A stretch of 64,000 nt of DNA from Pedobacter sp. PLR (lineage in GTDB: Bacteria; Bacteroidota; Bacteroidia; Sphingobacteriales; Sphingobacteriaceae), in NCBI RefSeq assembly GCF_026239675.1, contig NZ_JAPIVQ010000004.1:248001-312000 (forward strand), read 5' to 3'. The translations under genes and the position numbers were made by a program. Shown here piece after piece: positions 43,795-51,352 of the stretch; the first letter of the stretch is position 1, and each line of letters begins with the position of its first letter. Under the pieces are notes generated by a model. It saw only the letters and a list, made by a program, of their open reading frames with translations. It searched no databases and was not told where the DNA came from.

Positions 43795-43821
43795 TATTCT
43801 GTTCAGGGTTTTCGGATCCCC
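43795..43821 (-). repeat. Scar repeat B, in the long leader of paralogue A
   Basis: Minus strand GGGGATCCGAAAACCC then TGAACAGAATA. It is followed, like copy A, by a TTTGCTATG context that opens only a 13-codon frame (MISGIIVSHQCSF), suggesting a decayed small-protein gene directly behind the promoter. Confidence 0.55.
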
Positions 43822-43833
43822 TTTTTTCTTATA

Positions 43834-43877
43834 CTAATTTACGTCATGTTACTTTCACCAGTTGGGCCAAATGACCC
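43834..43877 (-). promoter_or_regulatory. Palindrome promoter 2 (small-protein paralogue A)
   Basis: GGGTCATTTGGCCC (43864-43877), 22-bp spacer, TAAATTAG (43834-43841). It is the only copy with a long distance (about 260 bp from the -7-like element) to the next intact gene. Confidence 0.7.
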
Positions 43878-43890
43878 AAAGTTGAAATAG

Positions 43891-44187
43891 TTATATTTTT
43901 TCAATTGCTCCGGAAGCAGGTCTCATAGACATGCGTACTTCTAATGGAACAGGAGGAAATATTGAAACAGGCTGGCCTTTTCCTTTAACCAGGGCGCGGA
44001 TAATATAAAACAGCAATCCAGGAGTGCCTTCCAGATCCGGTTTTCGATCCGGATCATTAGGTATTTCATCGGCAAAAATTGCCGATAAATAAGGGCCGTC
44101 AACAGTTTCTGGTGCAGCTGTTAAAATTTTGTAACTCTCCGGACTACAGATATCCAGGTCATTATTGATGAATTGATACCAGGGCAT
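43891..44187 (-). CDS. Small protein, diverged paralogue C, 98 aa
   Basis: It shares the layout of the two Cys-containing small proteins: MPWYQF at the start, SPESYK, then GPYLSAIFADE where they have G-x-x-ICA-x-Y-x-D. A helical block follows (GLLFYIIRALVKGKGQP) and a beta end (PLEVRMSMR). Both central cysteines are gone; one Cys (14) remains. Start is ATG 44187. The upstream in-frame ATG at 44253 lies within the glycosyltransferase end. It is probably cotranscribed with the two glycosyltransferases before it. Function unknown. Confidence 0.68.
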   Translation of the reverse strand: MPWYQFINNDLDICSPESYKILTAAPETVDGPYLSAIFADEIPNDPDRKPDLEGTPGLLFYIIRALVKGKGQPVSIFPPVPLEVRMSMRPASGAIEKI

Positions 44188-44203
44188 AGCAATTTTTGTT
44201 TGA

Positions 44204-44890
44204 TTAAGGCTTACTCTGTTCAGGGTTTTCAGCTTTCCCCTCATAACTAACATTCATCGACCCTAGAGCATGTTTTTTATGCCTGGAATCTTCAAATGGT
44301 TTTAAAGTCGTATTGTGCGCATGGAGTGTTGCAATAAATCCATCTACATAATCATGGGCATATATTGTGGCTCCGGTATTCCAGATGTAATCATAGTCTT
44401 CTCCAATTTGTAGGTCTTTAAAAGGATGTTGTTGCCAGAATTCTTTTTTGTAAACCATCGTAGCCCCGGCCAGCCATGGACGCTCTGTTTTTTTATCAGC
44501 TACATTCCAGAATTTCCCAACTAATGGAGAGAAGAAGGTAATCTCATTCAAACCGCAAATGTCTGCACCTGAAGATTCGATTGCGATTAACTGTCTGCTG
44601 ATCCAATCAGCGGCATACCAATCATCATCGTCCCAATGCATAATAATTTTCCCTTTTGCTTCTTCACAGGCAAGATTTCGTTTTATGCCAATGGTGTTGA
44701 CTGTTTCTTTATAGAAATATCTGATTCGGTGGTGTTTGGGAATTAAGTCCCGTACAGACTCTTTTCCATCATCCATAATGATCAATTCCGCATTGCGATA
44801 ATCTTGATTTAGAAAATTATCAATAGCCAGGGGAATAAATTTAGCCCGGTTTGCCGTTGGCATAATACAGGATACATAGGGTATGTTCAT
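44204..44890 (-). CDS. GT-A (family 2) glycosyltransferase, tandem copy 2, 228 aa
   Basis: Nucleotide-sugar fold: VSCIMPTANRAKFIPLAI, LIIMDDGKES, IGIKRNLACEEAKG and the metal motif DDDDW (87-91). A later GEDYDYIW block supplies the acceptor-side acids. It is about 60 percent identical by eye to the neighbour at 44887-45549 and ends with an extra tail (SYEGKAENPEQSKP) coded by scar repeat A. Start overlaps the neighbour stop by 4 bp. Short, soluble, single domain. Donor and acceptor unknown; the small proteins next to it are candidate acceptors only by proximity and coregulation. Confidence 0.88.
   Translation of the reverse strand: MNIPYVSCIMPTANRAKFIPLAIDNFLNQDYRNAELIIMDDGKESVRDLIPKHHRIRYFYKETVNTIGIKRNLACEEAKGKIIMHWDDDDWYAADWISRQLIAIESSGADICGLNEITFFSPLVGKFWNVADKKTERPWLAGATMVYKKEFWQQHPFKDLQIGEDYDYIWNTGATIYAHDYVDGFIATLHAHNTTLKPFEDSRHKKHALGSMNVSYEGKAENPEQSKP
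44211..44247 (-). repeat. Scar repeat A, at the 3' end of glycosyltransferase copy 2
   Basis: Minus strand GAGGGGAAAGCTGAAAACCC then TGAACAGAGTAA. It codes the last codons of the glycosyltransferase and lies 24 bp before paralogue C. Copies B and C have the same core without an intact gene upstream. Confidence 0.65.
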
Positions 44891-45549
44891 GACGAAGCCG
44901 GTTTATTTGGGTCTTTCCAGGTTGTTCCATTTTTCTTATGGCGAATGTCTTCTACGGGCTTAATACTCGTATTGTGTGCATGAAGTATACTTACAAAGCC
45001 AGTCAAATAATCTAAAGCAAAAGTTTTTGCACCAGTATTCCATACAAAATCATAATCTTCTCCCACCTGGATATCTATAAAAGGATGCGCTTGCCAAAAG
45101 GATTTATGATAGGCCATCGTTGCACCACATAGCCATGGTTTTTCCATATCCTGATCTTCATACAGCCAGCGTTTATCTATGGATGGAGAATAGAAAATCA
45201 CTTGATTTAATCCGGTGATATCTGCCGCAGAAGTATTTAAAGCAATAACTTGTCTGCTGATCCAGTCAGGGGCATACCAGTCGTCATCATCCCAATGTAT
45301 AATGATCTCACCATTTGCTTTTTCACAGGCATAATTTCTTTTCACACCAATGGTACCTAAAGGATCAGTATAAAAGTACCTGATTCGAGGGGTATCCGGG
45401 ATTAGTTGTGATGCAGGTTCTTTCCCATCATCAATAATCACAAGCTCAGAATTGGCATAATTCTGTTCCAGAAAATAACTGATGGCCAATGGGATAAATT
45501 TCTGCCTGTTGGCCGTTGGCATGATGCAGCTGACTAGTGGTGAAATCAT
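44887..45549 (-). CDS. GT-A (family 2) glycosyltransferase, tandem copy 1, 220 aa
   Basis: Same plan as copy 2: VSCIMPTANRQKFIPLAI, LVIIDDGKEP, IGVKRNYACEKANG, DDDDW (87-91), GEDYDFVW, and HAHNTSIKPVEDIRHKK near the end. It lies 31 bp behind small-protein paralogue B and overlaps copy 2 by 4 bp, so all three are one operon under palindrome promoter 3. There is no signal peptide, so it acts in the cytosol. Specificity unknown. Confidence 0.9.
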   Translation of the reverse strand: MISPLVSCIMPTANRQKFIPLAISYFLEQNYANSELVIIDDGKEPASQLIPDTPRIRYFYTDPLGTIGVKRNYACEKANGEIIIHWDDDDWYAPDWISRQVIALNTSAADITGLNQVIFYSPSIDKRWLYEDQDMEKPWLCGATMAYHKSFWQAHPFIDIQVGEDYDFVWNTGAKTFALDYLTGFVSILHAHNTSIKPVEDIRHKKNGTTWKDPNKPASS

Positions 45550-45580
45550 AATATGTCCTTTTATTAAGTTGTTGTTTCTG

Positions 45581-45838
45581 TTATTTATATCTTAAATACA
45601 CGTATTTTTTAGCATCAGTGGGGTATTCTGGTTGTAGCTGGCCAGTAACCATTGCTTTTTTTATATATGCCTGAAGTTGGAATGAAAGTGGGTTTTCGGG
45701 ATAGATTCCTTCACCATCTGCATAAATTGCGCAGATTTCATTTCCGCATAAACAAGTATGTTGAACTGTCAGTCTTCTATAATTGGAAAAGAGGGTTGGG
45801 TCTCCATAACCTGTAAAAACATACCATGATTTTGCCAT
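45581..45838 (-). CDS. Small Cys-containing protein, paralogue B, 85 aa
   Basis: MAKSWYVFTGYGDPTLFSNY, then three cysteines in HTCLCGNEICAIYADG (29, 31, 36), a helix (about 55-68) and an ending KKYVYLRYK. It resembles paralogue A over its full length, including WY, GDPxL, YR, ICA and the FVYL/YVYL end. It is the first gene behind palindrome promoter 3, with a leader of about 20 nt, and is followed by two glycosyltransferase genes. No leader-peptide cleavage motif or RiPP maturase of a class I know is nearby. Function unknown. Confidence 0.78.
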   Translation of the reverse strand: MAKSWYVFTGYGDPTLFSNYRRLTVQHTCLCGNEICAIYADGEGIYPENPLSFQLQAYIKKAMVTGQLQPEYPTDAKKYVYLRYK

Positions 45839-45861
45839 TGTATTTTAGATTTTGTTTATGT

Positions 45862-45905
45862 TAAAATTAAATAAACCTATATTTCGAAATAGGGCCAAAT
45901 GACCC
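45862..45905 (-). promoter_or_regulatory. Palindrome promoter 3 (paralogue B and two glycosyltransferases)
   Basis: GGGTCATTTGGCCC (45892-45905), 22-bp spacer, TAATTTTA (45862-45869), ATG at 45838. Confidence 0.8.
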
Positions 45906-45914
45906 AAAATCACA

Positions 45915-46631
45915 TTAGTCTTTGTATTTGTTTTCCAGTAAATATTGATCAAGCTCAATAATATCTTGAATGGTCTCATTAATGTCCGTTAAACCTTCAG
46001 CATTTGGGAATTTGAAATGGTGGGATCTCCGGTTTTTCCATAACCTATCAAAAATATAGATGTACAGATGTGAAGCATTACTGATTTGGTAGAGCACATT
46101 TTTACTAAAAAGGTAACTATTGATTTCACGGGCATTGGGTTCTTCTAAATAAGTAAGACAGGCCTCAAGCATGATCTGCTTGTCGCAGAGTAAGGATTCT
46201 GGCCAGGTTTTAAACCTGGATTCATAAGTCATTTGATATTTCAGATCATAAAGAAGAATCTTGCTAAGGAAACTGCACCTAAACGGACCGTTTTCTAAAA
46301 CGGAGTATTGAGTCGTGATCCTATTGGAATGATGCCAGTGTTCATCGTGCCACATACATATAAACTCTCCATTTGCAATTTCGATCGCGGCATTTCTGGC
46401 TGAACTGGTAGTATCCGCTCTATCCCGTTCCAGCCTGATGATTTTTGTAACGTAGTTTTTCCTGAGCTGATTTAGAATGTCTATGGTAGGAGAATCATCC
46501 TTTGGATACGAGATGACCAATTCCGTATTGGGGTAGTCTTGTTTAATGAAACAGGATAGTGCCCTTTGTAGTTCAAATGGCTTGTCGCCAGTGATACAAA
46601 TACAAGATATTAATGAGGGATTTGAATTCAT
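45915..46631 (-). CDS. Diverged GT-A glycosyltransferase-like protein, 238 aa
   Basis: The N-terminal half keeps the family 2 fold (SLISCICITGDKPFELQRAL, LVISYPKDD, ARNAAIEIANGEFICMW). The metal motif is altered to WHDEHW (94-99) where the neighbours have DDDDW. The C-terminal half is unlike the tandem copies and contains many aromatic and Asn residues. It is alone behind palindrome promoter 4, but its stop lies only 10 bp from promoter 3, so it may read through. Activity is uncertain because of the altered motif. Confidence 0.78.
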   Translation of the reverse strand: MNSNPSLISCICITGDKPFELQRALSCFIKQDYPNTELVISYPKDDSPTIDILNQLRKNYVTKIIRLERDRADTTSSARNAAIEIANGEFICMWHDEHWHHSNRITTQYSVLENGPFRCSFLSKILLYDLKYQMTYESRFKTWPESLLCDKQIMLEACLTYLEEPNAREINSYLFSKNVLYQISNASHLYIYIFDRLWKNRRSHHFKFPNAEGLTDINETIQDIIELDQYLLENKYKD

Positions 46632-46657
46632 GAGCTGTTGTATTTAATTAGTTTACA

Positions 46658-46702
46658 CTAAGTTAAGTACAAGAGGGTACTCCAGATAGGGTCAAATGAC
46701 CC
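46658..46702 (-). promoter_or_regulatory. Palindrome promoter 4 (diverged glycosyltransferase)
   Basis: GGGTCATTTGACCC (46689-46702), 23-bp spacer, TAACTTAG (46658-46665), ATG at 46631. A plus-strand gene starts 88 bp to the other side without a matching -7 element at the same spacing. Confidence 0.78.
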
Positions 46703-46790
46703 AAAATTTAATGGGATTATTATGGCCCTTCCAATTTTGATAACTTGATGCTATTGATGAAAATTAAAGGCTTTATTAAAATAATAGTAT

Positions 46791-47399
46791 ATGAGGTTAA
46801 TCAGGGAAATCAATAGTCATGAAATGTTGCGTCGCTGGGCAATTGCGGAAGTTTATGTGGAATATTTGGATTTTATAAATGAAACCGTTCCCCGGGAAAC
46901 GTTGCAACTACTGTATTCAAATGATCGGAATCTAGAGAAAAAGGGAATCAGCAAATCCTTGAAACTACATCATTTATCATTAGTCGACTGCTTACCATCA
47001 GACGTTTCCTGGTATTTAGCAGGATTGGAAATTACAAAGAGGGAATTTAATAAACTACAAACAATAGGAGTAGAGGGCTTTGCAAAAATGACAAATGCGA
47101 GCTATCAGGTTGCTGATGCTGCAAAAGAACTTCAAAGGAATCCAGGTATGGATTTACGGATTGAAGGTATTAAACAAGCATTGCAAACAGGAAGTAAGGA
47201 AGTACAATGGTTGGGGATAACACTTCTTGCCTCTGGTATTGAAGGACCTTTTACTATTGTAGAAGGGAATGGAAGGCTGATCAGTTTGTATCAGCTTCTA
47301 TTTCTGGAAAACAATCAAGGTCTGCAGAATTGTGAGATGGAAGTGGTATTGGGAATATCGGATGAAGAACTTAAGATTAATGTGAAGTACCTGGATTAA
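46791..47399 (+). CDS. Unrecognised protein with a ParB-like EGNGR segment, 202 aa
   Basis: I do not recognise the family. It is mostly helical, with no signal peptide. Near the end, FTIVEGNGRLISLYQLLF (about 159-176) resembles the V-x-E-G-N-x-R block of ParB/Srx-type nucleotide-binding folds. It is divergent from the diverged glycosyltransferase, followed closely by an 18-codon frame and a GT10-type gene, so it probably belongs to the same glycosylation theme. Confidence 0.72.
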   Translation: MRLIREINSHEMLRRWAIAEVYVEYLDFINETVPRETLQLLYSNDRNLEKKGISKSLKLHHLSLVDCLPSDVSWYLAGLEITKREFNKLQTIGVEGFAKMTNASYQVADAAKELQRNPGMDLRIEGIKQALQTGSKEVQWLGITLLASGIEGPFTIVEGNGRLISLYQLLFLENNQGLQNCEMEVVLGISDEELKINVKYLD

Positions 47400-47408
47400 A
47401 ATTCTGAA

Positions 47409-47465
47409 ATGGAAAGAAATGATTTAGAAATATCAATTGATAACCCACCTGAATATGAGAATTAA
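47409..47465 (+). CDS. Possible 18-residue peptide
   Basis: ATG 47409, reads MERNDLEISIDNPPEYEN, TAA at 47463-47465. It begins 9 bp after the 202-residue gene and its end overlaps the GT10-type start at 47455 in another frame. It could be a coupling leader for the downstream gene or chance; length alone gives no support. Confidence 0.3.
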   Translation: MERNDLEISIDNPPEYEN

Positions 47466-48330
47466 ATTTTTCGCCAACTATGATCGCTCAGAAAATATCC
47501 TTGAAAGATTCAAGGCCAATTATGAAATTTATGATGATGAATTGAGCTTTACCACTGGTGAGAATTATGATTATGCTGTGGTGTTTAACTATACAGCGGA
47601 AAGCATCAATAGTAAAGCGAAAATAATCACGGTAGTTCAGGAACCGTCCTGGAGTCCGGCTCATGTCAATACTTATTTTTTAAGTAACAGTGATTATCTG
47701 ATTGTCCATGATCAGCAATTATTTGAAGAGACTCATCATATCAAATTGGGCAGGAAAGTTATAGAGCGCCCCGCTTACCTATTTTTCCATGACCATGTAG
47801 ATAAATCCTTGTTTCTGGGAAACAAATCGATCCGGAAGCCTAAAAAGCTGTCTATGATTATGTCTTCGTTAAGTTTCCATATCGGTAATTACACAAAACG
47901 GATGCGATTGCTTCGGGAGATTCTTTCTTCAGATCTGGATATTGACATTTACGGTAAGGGATTTAACATTACTGACGAACGGTACAAAGGATTCATAGCA
48001 CATAAACACACAGGCTTAATGCCTTATGAATATTCTATCGCCATTGAGAACTCCAATGAAAAGAATTACATCACTGAAAAGTTTGTAGACTGTGCGATCT
48101 GTGATACCATCCCGATCTATTGTGGTGCGCCAAATATCGCAGAGGTATACAATGAAAAATACTTCCGTACCCTGGATCTGGATAGCCTCAGCATCATAGA
48201 AGACCTAAGAGAAATTATTAAAACCCCTGCAGCGATACCGGGAGAGGATATGGACAATAACAAGAACAGGTACTTTCAGCAGCGAAATCTTTACCGCTTA
48301 CTCAAAGAACTGGTCTATACCGATGTTTAA
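47455..48330 (+). CDS. GT10-type (alpha-1,3-fucosyltransferase-like) glycosyltransferase, 291 aa
   Basis: GT-B fold with the diagnostic C-terminal block: YEYSIAIENSNEKNYITEKF (191-210) followed by CDTIPIYCGAPNI, the GDP-fucose binding motif region of family 10. VQEPSWSP (61-68) may match the N-terminal acceptor side. Start is ATG 47455; an in-frame TTG at 47437 is less likely. Fucose is the usual donor for the family, but the N-terminal half is divergent. A strong terminator follows. Confidence 0.85.
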   Translation: MRIKFFANYDRSENILERFKANYEIYDDELSFTTGENYDYAVVFNYTAESINSKAKIITVVQEPSWSPAHVNTYFLSNSDYLIVHDQQLFEETHHIKLGRKVIERPAYLFFHDHVDKSLFLGNKSIRKPKKLSMIMSSLSFHIGNYTKRMRLLREILSSDLDIDIYGKGFNITDERYKGFIAHKHTGLMPYEYSIAIENSNEKNYITEKFVDCAICDTIPIYCGAPNIAEVYNEKYFRTLDLDSLSIIEDLREIIKTPAAIPGEDMDNNKNRYFQQRNLYRLLKELVYTDV

Positions 48331-48345
48331 TCAGACGTCCATAAA

Positions 48346-48371
48346 AAAAGGGGGCTAACAGGCCCCCTTTT
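48346..48371. terminator. Bidirectional terminator between GT10-type and ABC-F genes
   Basis: AAAAGGGGGC / GCCCCCTTTT, loop TAACAG, with A tract and T tract on opposite sides; it separates convergent genes. Confidence 0.93.
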
Positions 48372-48372
48372 A

Positions 48373-48412
48373 AATTATTTATACATTTCTGCAATTATTT
48401 ATACATTTCTGC
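48373..48412. repeat. Perfect 20-bp tandem duplication at the ABC-F stop codon
   Basis: AATTATTTATACATTTCTGC occurs twice head to tail (48373-48392 and 48393-48412). The inner copy codes the last residues AEMYK and stop; the outer one lies just past the stop. The copies are identical, suggesting a recent duplication. Confidence 0.9.
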
Positions 48413-50017
48413 TCTTAGCTGAGCAACATCCGGACTCGTAATATAATCGTCGTAAGTCATCATTTTATCAATTACACCTTTAGGCGTAATTTCGATGATT
48501 CTTGTTGCTACCGATTCTGTTAAAGCATGATCTCGTGAAGTAAACAAAGCGGTACCTCTGAAATCTTTTAATCCGTTGTTTAGTGCCGTGATCGACTCTA
48601 AATCCAGGTGATTCGTAGGCTCATCTAATAACAATAGATTCGCATGTTTTAACATCATTTGAGAGAACATACAACGCATTTTCTCACCACCTGACAACAC
48701 TTTCACGTTTTTCAAAACCTCTTCACCGGAGAACAACATTCTACCTAAGAAACTTCTTACAAACTGCTCATCCATTTCTGTACCTGAATACTCACGTAAC
48801 CAATCTACCAGATTTTCATCTTTTCCTTCGAAATAAGGAGTGTTGTCGTTAGGAATATCTGCCATACTAATGGTGATACCAAACTTAAATTCACCTGTAT
48901 AGTTAGGCTCACGGGCAGTTAATACATTATAAAAAGCAGTCGTCGCTAAACTGTTCTGAGATAGAATAGCCACTTTATCTCCTTTATTTACCATGAAGCT
49001 GACGTTTTTAAACATCACATCTCCATTTAAAGTACAAGAAAGGTTTTCAACCTGTAGAATCTGATCACCAGCTTCTCTACCCAAATTATTGAATAAAATT
49101 GCAGGATATTTTCTGCTTGAAGCTTTAATTTCCGAGATATCAATTTTATCTAAAGCTTTCTTACGGGAAGTTGCTTGTTTCGACTTCGAAGCATTCGCAC
49201 TAAAGCGCTGAATAAATTCCTGAAGTTCTTTAACTTTCTCTTCCAGTTTTTTATTTTGATCACCACGTTGTTTCAAAGCAAGTTGGCTAGACTCATACCA
49301 GAAGGTATAGTTACCCGAGTAAATGCTCATTTTGCTGAAATCAATGTCAACGATATGCGTACATACCGCATCTAAAAAGTGTCTATCGTGAGATACAACC
49401 AATACGATAGTTTGGTAATCAGCAAGGAAGTTCTCTAACCAGGCGATGGTTTCAATGTCCAGATCGTTGGTAGGCTCATCCAGTAATAACACATCAGGAT
49501 TACCAAATAAAGCTTGTGCCAATAATACACGTACTTTTTGGGTACCATCAAGTTCTTTTAGTTGCTTATAGTGGTGTTCTTCTTTAATTCCTAAATTGCT
49601 CAACATGGTAGCAGCATTGCTTTCCATATTCCAGCCATCCATTTCTGCAAATCTGTTTTCCAGCTCACCAGCACGCTCACCATCCTTGTCGGTAAAATCT
49701 TCCTTCATATAGATGGCATCTTTTTCCTTCATGATGTCGTACAATTCCTTGTGACCCATCATCACCGTTTCAATCACCGGAAATTCATCAAACTCATAGT
49801 GGTTTTGTTTTAAAACTGCCATACGTTCGCCTGGAGTAAAAGCCACACTACCCGAAGTTTGGTTTACTTCTCCTGAAAGAATTTTAAGGAAGGTGGATTT
49901 ACCTGCGCCGTTCGCCCCAATTACACCATAGCAGTTGCCATGCGTGAATTTTAGGTTCACATCTTCAAATAAGGTACGTTTTCCGTAACGGAGGGATAAG
50001 TTAGAAACTGAAATCAT
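48395..50017 (-). CDS. ABC-F family ATPase with degenerate second Walker A, 540 aa
   Basis: Two ABC domains without membrane parts. The first has GANGAGKST, LLLDEPTNDLD and a switch His; the signature in its middle is weak (LKELDGTQKVRVLLAQ). The linker (about 245-300) is Lys/Glu-rich and coiled. The second has LSGGEKMRCMFSQ and LLLLDEPTNHLD, but its P-loop reads SQNSLATT (353-360), with neither the glycines nor the lysine of GxxGxGKS/T. ABC-F proteins act on the ribosome E site. The length fits the YbiT/YkpA-like branch. Confidence 0.93.
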   Translation of the reverse strand: MISVSNLSLRYGKRTLFEDVNLKFTHGNCYGVIGANGAGKSTFLKILSGEVNQTSGSVAFTPGERMAVLKQNHYEFDEFPVIETVMMGHKELYDIMKEKDAIYMKEDFTDKDGERAGELENRFAEMDGWNMESNAATMLSNLGIKEEHHYKQLKELDGTQKVRVLLAQALFGNPDVLLLDEPTNDLDIETIAWLENFLADYQTIVLVVSHDRHFLDAVCTHIVDIDFSKMSIYSGNYTFWYESSQLALKQRGDQNKKLEEKVKELQEFIQRFSANASKSKQATSRKKALDKIDISEIKASSRKYPAILFNNLGREAGDQILQVENLSCTLNGDVMFKNVSFMVNKGDKVAILSQNSLATTAFYNVLTAREPNYTGEFKFGITISMADIPNDNTPYFEGKDENLVDWLREYSGTEMDEQFVRSFLGRMLFSGEEVLKNVKVLSGGEKMRCMFSQMMLKHANLLLLDEPTNHLDLESITALNNGLKDFRGTALFTSRDHALTESVATRIIEITPKGVIDKMMTYDDYITSPDVAQLRAEMYK

Positions 50018-50109
50018 ATTGCTGATAAAATAAGCCGCAAAGGTAGTTATAATTTATAAAATGATTTGAATAGGGATTTATTAGTTTTGACTAATCTAAT
50101 TTCAATAAG

Positions 50110-50727
50110 GTGACGAAGGATGAATTAACAACGCGATTGGGCGCTTCTATGGGGGCTAAAATGGTAAAGGTGATTTCAGATATTGCCGGTACGCGGAATT
50201 TGTATCGTGATTCTGAAGATGGCTTTACCGTTAAAGATGTGATTGACCTGACCTTTCATTCCCGGAAAGAGCTGGCTTTCAGGGCGGCATGGCTACTGGA
50301 ACACATTTTCTTCAATTACTATTGTCTGGGAGATCATCTGGGTTATTTTCTGAGTCGGTTTACAGCACAAAAACACCCTGGCCCGATGCGACACTACGGG
50401 AAAATACTGGCCTTTATGACCAGTAAACAAGCGAAAGGCTTACACCCCGGACAATTAGAAAAGATAGATTTTGAACCACTCATCGGTTTAATGTTCGATT
50501 GGCTGATTGATGAAAAGGTTTTGGTGGCGACTAAAGTACATGCCATGCAGGCACTAGCCAACCTCGCGCCGCGATATCCCTGGGTTAAAGACGAATTACT
50601 GGAAACCATTGCCCATCTGGAAGATCTGGAAAGCGTTGCCTTTTATGGAAGGGCAAAACAGGTCAAAAAACAGCTTAAAAAGATCAAGCCGGAAAACAAT
50701 GACCATTTTCAACAAAAGGAAAGCTGA
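50110..50727 (+). CDS. Unrecognised helical, HEAT-like protein, 205 aa
   Basis: No family recognised. The sequence is all-helical with pairs of amphipathic helices, for example ELAFRAAWLLEHIFF and KVHAMQALANLAP, like HEAT repeats. It ends Lys/Gln-rich. Start is GTG 50110. The nitroreductase gene follows after 43 bp on the same strand, so the two are probably cotranscribed. Confidence 0.72.
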   Translation: MTKDELTTRLGASMGAKMVKVISDIAGTRNLYRDSEDGFTVKDVIDLTFHSRKELAFRAAWLLEHIFFNYYCLGDHLGYFLSRFTAQKHPGPMRHYGKILAFMTSKQAKGLHPGQLEKIDFEPLIGLMFDWLIDEKVLVATKVHAMQALANLAPRYPWVKDELLETIAHLEDLESVAFYGRAKQVKKQLKKIKPENNDHFQQKES

Positions 50728-50770
50728 TATTGCTACTTTTGCCAATAGTTATATCCAAGCAGAAAGATTC

Positions 50771-51349
50771 ATGGAAAAAGAAATAGATATATTAAGTCGT
50801 ATTATTCAACGCCGCCGTAGTATTTTCCCAATTAGCTATACGGAACAGGAGATTCCGGTAGAATTGATCAGGCAGGTGTTGGAAAGTGCAAATTATGCCC
50901 CTACACATAAGCTGACGGAGCCATGGCGTTTCATTGTTTTCAGAAATGAAGGTAAAATGAAACTAGGTGCTGAATTAGCCAGATTATATAAAGAAACCAT
51001 ACCAGCGCATCAGTTCCTGCAAAAGAAATACGATAGTATTCTGGAAAAAGCTGCACAAGCAAATTGTATCATCACTTTAAATGCGGCTTTACATGCAGAT
51101 AAAGTCCCTGAATGGGAAGAGCTTGCTGCCCTTGCCTGTGCCGTGCAAAATATGGCATTGACGGCAGAAGCTTTAAATATTGGTGCTTACTGGAGTTCCC
51201 CGGGGCTGCTTGAAGCGCTTGGTAGCTTTTTAAATCTTGAAAAGAATGAAAAATGCTTTGGCCTTTTCTATATGGGTTACCATAATGAAGCGCCAAGAGA
51301 CGCAAAAAGAACTCCGATAGCAGATAAAGTAAAATGGGTAGAATCATAA
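50771..51349 (+). CDS. Nitroreductase-family oxidoreductase, 192 aa
   Basis: FMN-binding NfsB/YdjA-type fold: IQRRRSIFPISYTEQEIPVELIRQVLESANYAPTHKLTEPWRFIVF at the N-terminus (start MEKEIDILS, ATG 50771) carries the Arg-Arg/Ser FMN contacts. AALACAVQNMALTAEALNIGAYWSSPG is the family-typical middle, and FYMGYHNEAP the end. It is close in look to YdjA-like small nitroreductases. Substrate unknown. Confidence 0.9.
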   Translation: MEKEIDILSRIIQRRRSIFPISYTEQEIPVELIRQVLESANYAPTHKLTEPWRFIVFRNEGKMKLGAELARLYKETIPAHQFLQKKYDSILEKAAQANCIITLNAALHADKVPEWEELAALACAVQNMALTAEALNIGAYWSSPGLLEALGSFLNLEKNEKCFGLFYMGYHNEAPRDAKRTPIADKVKWVES

Positions 51350-51352
51350 GTT

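Noticed and set aside
43329..46631. Assignment of the small-protein cluster to a known RiPP class
   Set aside because: No radical SAM, ATP-grasp, lanthionine enzyme, peptidase-transporter or leader cleavage site is present; only glycosyltransferases accompany the peptides.
46791..46880. Palindrome 4 as a promoter for the plus-strand 202-codon gene as well
   Set aside because: No TAAnTT element at 22-23 bp on the plus strand; the spacing rule holds only toward the minus strand.
47437..47454. TTG start for the GT10-type gene
   Set aside because: ATG 47455 (MRIKFFANYD) begins the natural first beta strand; the TTG codons overlap another frame and add nothing family-like.
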